Virus record (IMG/VR): IMGVR_UViG_3300042453_002507 | Span: 1 to 23,928 of that record | Source: a virus | Length of the DNA stretch: 23,928 bases | Strand: one strand, 5' to 3' | Shown: positions 21,827-23,928 of the stretch, one piece after another | Layout: each line of letters opens with the position of its first letter | Numbering within the stretch: position 1 is the first letter of the stretch | Program-made: the position numbers and the translations under genes | Notes under the pieces: model-generated | Told to the model about the DNA's origin: nothing | The model's database searches: none | The model's input: only the letters and a program-made list of their open reading frames with translations

Positions 21827-21853
21827 GGTGCATTACACCATGTGCATGACACC
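21827..21853. promoter_or_regulatory. Tandem operator-like sites over the early promoter
   Basis: Two 13-bp sites, GGTGCATTACACC (21827-21839) and TGTGCATGACACC (21841-21853), repeat at 14-base spacing. They cover the -10 and most of the spacer of the promoter on the minus strand. The arrangement fits a dimeric RHH repressor binding side by side. Confidence 0.55.
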
Positions 21854-21860
21854 TCGCCAA
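21832..21860 (-). promoter_or_regulatory. Early promoter candidate (-35 TTGGCG, 17 bp, -10 TGTAAT)
   Basis: On the minus strand TTGGCG (21860-21855) is followed after exactly 17 bases by TGTAAT (21837-21832). The -10 matches five of six consensus bases and the -35 four. Transcription would begin near 21825 and read the early genes from 21794 on. Confidence 0.55.
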
Positions 21861-21879
21861 GAAAAAAATGATGGCCCCG

Positions 21880-22122
21880 CTAAATTTTTTTCCGGCTGAA
21901 TTTGAAGGTCTGGTTTTCGCGCAAAAACTTCTTCGCTTCGGGATAGCGGGTCGCGAGGATTTCCAAGGTCGCCCTTGTGAAGTCGCCCCCGTATTGCGCG
22001 TCGGCAACGCCTTGGATGCGCTCGACCAAGTCACTGGGAAACGACAAGGACTTCACCACCCGATCTTTCGACCGGCGGTTGCCGCTTGTGCTGGTTTTCT
22101 TTTTCATGGGGGCAAGTGTCAT
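21880..22122 (-). CDS. Ribbon-helix-helix-like protein 1
   Basis: An 80-residue protein, MTLAPMKKKTSTSGNRRSKD and on. The basic N-terminus is followed by VVKSLSFPSDLVERIQGVAD (strand, turn, helix) and FTRATLEILATRYPEAKKFL, an RHH-like layout. AAGGTGA is close upstream of ATG 22122; an inner ATG at 22107 has no RBS. The first 92 bases overlap the previous gene. Its location immediately upstream of the operator cluster makes it the best candidate regulator of the early promoter. Confidence 0.6.
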   Translation of the reverse strand: MTLAPMKKKTSTSGNRRSKDRVVKSLSFPSDLVERIQGVADAQYGGDFTRATLEILATRYPEAKKFLRENQTFKFSRKKI

Positions 22123-22225
22123 TCACCTTCATACACCTGTCAAGTGCGTCGGCCAACAATTCGGATGGGGTAAAACCCTCCCTTTCTGCGATTTGCAAAA
22201 CGAGTTCAATAGCTTGGTGTTCCAT
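22031..22225 (-). CDS. 64-residue early protein overlapping RHH gene 1
   Basis: MEHQAIELVLQIAEREGFTP followed by a helical ELLADALDRCMKVND region. The C-terminal part is encoded by the first 92 bases of the RHH gene in another frame and looks disordered (basic/polar). The N-terminal half looks protein-like, so a real gene with a read-through tail is plausible. Confidence 0.45.
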   Translation of the reverse strand: MEHQAIELVLQIAEREGFTPSELLADALDRCMKVNDTCPHEKENQHKRQPPVERSGGEVLVVSQ

Positions 22226-22261
22226 ATCACCGGCCAAGCTACAGGGGGGCCAAAGACATTT

Positions 22262-22286
22262 ATAGGGAGAAGCCCCCTATTTTTTT
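22262..22286 (+). terminator. Plus-strand intrinsic terminator candidate
   Basis: ATAGGG (22262-22267), a 7-base loop and CCCTAT (22275-22280) are followed by a run of Ts. It overlaps the stop of the 59-residue early gene on the other strand. It would stop rightward antisense transcription before the integrase region. Confidence 0.4.
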
Positions 22287-22456
22287 CGGCGGTCGCGAAC
22301 TTTTTTCTTCACCCTGCGCTGGTACGCCGGATTCTCCGCGTAGAACTTGGCCTTACGCTTCGACTCGGCCTTACGGAACTTCGGGTCACCGGCATACCGC
22401 TCGGCGTAGCGTTGCCGCATTGCGGCCAGTTGTTCCTCGCGGTCGCTGTAAGGCAT
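22277..22456 (-). CDS. 59-residue basic protein, first early gene
   Basis: ATG at 22456, product MPYSDREEQLAAMRQRYAER and on, ending KKKVRDRRKK: about one-third Lys/Arg. Short helical basic proteins beginning 'MPY.D.e.q......Ry' are common in phages and often lie next to HNH or early genes; no HNH motif is present here. A copy of the 13-bp motif ends two bases before the ATG, so the site may control it. No Shine-Dalgarno is visible. Confidence 0.6.
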   Translation of the reverse strand: MPYSDREEQLAAMRQRYAERYAGDPKFRKAESKRKAKFYAENPAYQRRVKKKVRDRRKK

Positions 22457-22458
22457 AC

Positions 22459-22470
22459 GGTTTAGTCAAA
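22459..22470. repeat. Dispersed motif copy 8 (GGTTTAGTCAAA on plus)
   Basis: On the minus strand TTTGACTAAACC sits two bases before the ATG of the first early gene, the same arrangement as copy 1 before the GNAT gene. Confidence 0.65.
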
Positions 22471-22501
22471 CGCGGATCTAAAGCGTATGCAATATCTAAA
22501 A

Positions 22502-22670
22502 AGTGTGCCAACTGGGTGTGTCAACTTTCAGTCTTTTCTGCCGTTTTACAGAAAGAGAGGCGAGGGTCGGAATCGAACCGACGCTTCGTGTAACCCCTTC
22601 TGTTACAGAGACAAACGACTATTTTCTTGATGCATTGTAGGCATTTTAGTGTAGAACTGGCTGGGTCAAC
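22502..22670. other. attP-like region with integrase arm-type repeats
   Basis: Two imperfect direct repeats (22502-22525 and 22648-22670, sharing AGTGT, AACTGG and GTCAAC blocks) flank the tRNA T-arm and acceptor half at 22559-22582. The integrase gene begins 12 bases to the right. A dyad TTTCTG/CAGAAA (22535-22540 and 22549-22554) lies between the left repeat and the tRNA end. This is the usual layout of a phage attachment site: arm-type sites around a tRNA-derived core. Confidence 0.55.
22559..22582 (-). other. tRNA 3'-end fragment (T-arm plus acceptor 3' half), probable att core
   Basis: On the minus strand GTCGG-TTCGATT-CCGAC is a canonical T-arm (TTCGATT loop) followed by CCTCGCC, the 3' half of an acceptor stem. 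No matching GGCGAGG is found within tRNA distance upstream, so the tRNA is incomplete. A hairpin TGTAAC/GTTACA (22589-22607) lies next to it. The host tRNA identity is not recognisable. Confidence 0.6.
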
Positions 22671-22681
22671 TCTCACCTCTT

Positions 22682-23827
22682 ATGTCTTCACTCATCATCC
22701 TTCCCAACAGTCCCTATTGGATGGCACGCATGCGGGTCTGGATTTTCTCACAAGACCACCCAGACGGCGGTTTCTGGCGTCAGACTTGTCGTAGCACAAA
22801 GATGCTGCACAAGACAACCCCGCGCAAAACGGCCCAGCGGTATGCCGACGAATTGGAGCGGATCGGGCGCGAGCTACGCGACCAGATACCGGATGAGGTG
22901 TGGATGAAAGCGAGCGTGGCGGCTCTTATGCGGGCCGCGGGCGTCAAGGGGTCAACGCGCCGCACCACATGGGAAAAGGCCGCACAGGGCTATATAGGCG
23001 CAAAGACGGCCAAACCTCGCAGCGTTGACTCCTACCGATCCCACTGCCAGCACTTCGCTGATTTCCTTGGCCAACGGGCGCGGCATGACCTCAAGTCCAT
23101 AACCCCAGAGGATATAGCGGAGTTCTACCACGCGCTGATTAAGCGCGGGCTGTCGGCTCGCAGCGCCCAGCAGATCACCAAGACCATCCGCGCCGTCTTC
23201 ACCCGCGCCCTGCACCTCCGCGAGATCGACGCGAATCCGGCGGCACTGTTCCGCATGAGCGAGGACGCCACGCCGACGGGTCGGAAGCCGTTTTCGACCC
23301 AAGACATCAGCGCCATCCTCGCCGCCGCGGACAAAGAGTGGCGCATTGCGTGCCTCTTCGGGCTGTTCTTCGGCATGCGGTTGGGAGACGCCATCCATCG
23401 CAGCTACGAGGAAATAGAAAGCGGCGTCCTCCGGTTCATGCCAGAAAAGAAAAGCCGTCGCGGCAAGGTTGTCGCAGTGCCGCTGGTCGGGGAGCTAAAC
23501 AAGCTGCGGGGCCGCGGCAAGATCACGCCCACGCTCGACGCCATGAGCATCACCGTTGCCTCGCGGCACTTCTCCCGCCTGCTCGACGCCGCCGGTATCC
23601 AGCGCGTGAAGACCAAAAAGAAAGGCGAAGGCCGCGGGATTACGGACAAAACCTTCCACTCATGGCGTCACACCACCAACAGCATGCTCGTCGATGCCGG
23701 TGTCGATCAGCGCGTCCGACAGCTAATCTGCGACCATGATTCGACCAAGGTGTCCAACAACTACACGCACGCCAGCATCGAAACGATGGCCAAGGCGTTG
23801 GAGTCGCTCGCTACCCTCGCCAAGTAG
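22682..23827 (+). CDS. int: Tyrosine integrase
   Basis: A 381-residue tyrosine recombinase, the only clear plus-strand gene. The N-terminus MSSLIILPNSPYWMARMRVW is the arm-binding strand region, and residues about 95-185 form the SAM-like core-binding domain (KPRSVDSYRSHCQHFADFLG). Catalytic residues are Arg233 (GMRLGDA), Lys near 256-262 (PEKKSRRGK), His326 and Arg329 (HSWRHTTNSML), His352 (CDHDSTK) and Tyr361 (NNYTH). It joins phage and host att sites. No Shine-Dalgarno precedes the ATG. Its 3' end overlaps the endolysin gene on the other strand by 17 bases. Confidence 0.93.
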   Translation: MSSLIILPNSPYWMARMRVWIFSQDHPDGGFWRQTCRSTKMLHKTTPRKTAQRYADELERIGRELRDQIPDEVWMKASVAALMRAAGVKGSTRRTTWEKAAQGYIGAKTAKPRSVDSYRSHCQHFADFLGQRARHDLKSITPEDIAEFYHALIKRGLSARSAQQITKTIRAVFTRALHLREIDANPAALFRMSEDATPTGRKPFSTQDISAILAAADKEWRIACLFGLFFGMRLGDAIHRSYEEIESGVLRFMPEKKSRRGKVVAVPLVGELNKLRGRGKITPTLDAMSITVASRHFSRLLDAAGIQRVKTKKKGEGRGITDKTFHSWRHTTNSMLVDAGVDQRVRQLICDHDSTKVSNNYTHASIETMAKALESLATLAK

Positions 23828-23927
23828 CGTTGACGCCGCGGGTGTCCAGATGAACGAACGAGCGATACAATCCCAGCCCGCCCTTGAACATGCCCTCGCG
23901 CCGGAGGTCGAGCAGGACGAGGTAAAG
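23811..23927 (-). CDS. Peptidase M15-like endolysin, C-terminal end (runs off the right end)
   Basis: The minus strand is open from the window edge to TAG at 23813-23811. The 38 visible residues end with GGLGLYRSFVHLDTRGVNATW, the zinc-binding HxD tail (H-L-D-T-R-G) of D-Ala-D-Ala carboxypeptidase/endolysin M15 domains. Such enzymes cut peptidoglycan cross-links for lysis. Only the C-terminal part is here. It shows that phage genes continue to the right of the integrase, so the att-like site is not at the edge of an integrated prophage. Confidence 0.8.
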   Translation of the reverse strand, partial: LYLVLLDLRREGMFKGGLGLYRSFVHLDTRGVNATWRG

Positions 23928-23928
23928 C

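Noticed and set aside
22490-22530. Sigma-54-like TTGGCAC...TTGC and sigma-70-like TTGACA promoter upstream of the first early gene
   Set aside because: Spacing is wrong for both (about 18 bases between GG and GC; TTGACA to TAGATA is 20), so I do not call a promoter there.
22553-22680. Full tRNA using AGAGGTGAG (22680-22672) as 5' acceptor
   Set aside because: It pairs with CTCGCCTCT with one wobble but encloses about 128 nt with no D or anticodon arms; probably an inverted repeat of the att region.
1-23928. CRISPR array, insertion sequence, transposase or rRNA
   Set aside because: No regularly spaced repeats with spacers, transposase motifs, target duplications or rRNA-like sequence were seen.

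Overview
The window is a continuous piece of a temperate tailed phage (a free phage genome or a prophage interior). It is GC-rich, and almost every gene is on the minus strand, so transcription runs from high to low coordinates. The structural set is T7-like (short-tailed podovirus): head-tail connector, scaffold, major capsid protein, tail tube proteins A and B, and internal virion proteins. Unlike T7, it carries a tyrosine integrase and a RecE/RecT-type recombination pair, and no RNA or DNA polymerase is visible. The host cannot be fixed from sequence. The integrase style and codon use would suit a high-GC Gram-negative such as a Verrucomicrobiota member, but this is a weak guess. Phage genes run off both ends: an internal virion gene on the left and an M15-type endolysin on the right.

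Layout in transcription order. (1) 23.93-22.48 kb: the 3' end of the endolysin gene (minus) converges on the integrase (plus). Between the integrase and the early genes lies an attP-like site made of a tRNA T-arm plus acceptor half flanked by two repeats. (2) 22.46-20.75 kb: small early genes, including two ribbon-helix-helix-type proteins and a promoter whose spacer and -10 are covered by tandem 13-bp operator-like sites. (3) 20.75-14.8 kb: recombination, replication and modification genes (RecT, RecE-like exonuclease, RusA resolvase, C5 cytosine methyltransferase, replication protein, SSB-like protein, PD-(D/E)XK-like nuclease). The methyltransferase gene is read in two frames over its whole length, and both products look like phage protein families. 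(4) 14.8-11.45 kb: a fringe-like glycosyltransferase, the small and large terminase subunits and small associated genes. (5) 11.45-1.39 kb: portal, Bbp19-like protein, scaffold, an accessory block (metallophosphoesterase, HTH-like protein, HExxH mini-protease, two-helix membrane protein), a 517-bp intergenic region, capsid, a decoration-type candidate, tail tubes A and B, and a GNAT protein. (6) 1.39-0 kb: internal virion proteins.

The genes are packed into translationally coupled runs. At least fifteen junctions are ATGA, GTGA, TGATG or TAATG overlaps, which fixes many starts and supports several genes below 60 codons. A 12-13 bp asymmetric motif, GGTTTAGTCAAAA, occurs eight times in both orientations, from the early to the late region. 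It is the strongest unexplained dispersed signal and resembles a repressor 'stoperator' system. The fully nested methyltransferase frame is the most unusual coding feature.
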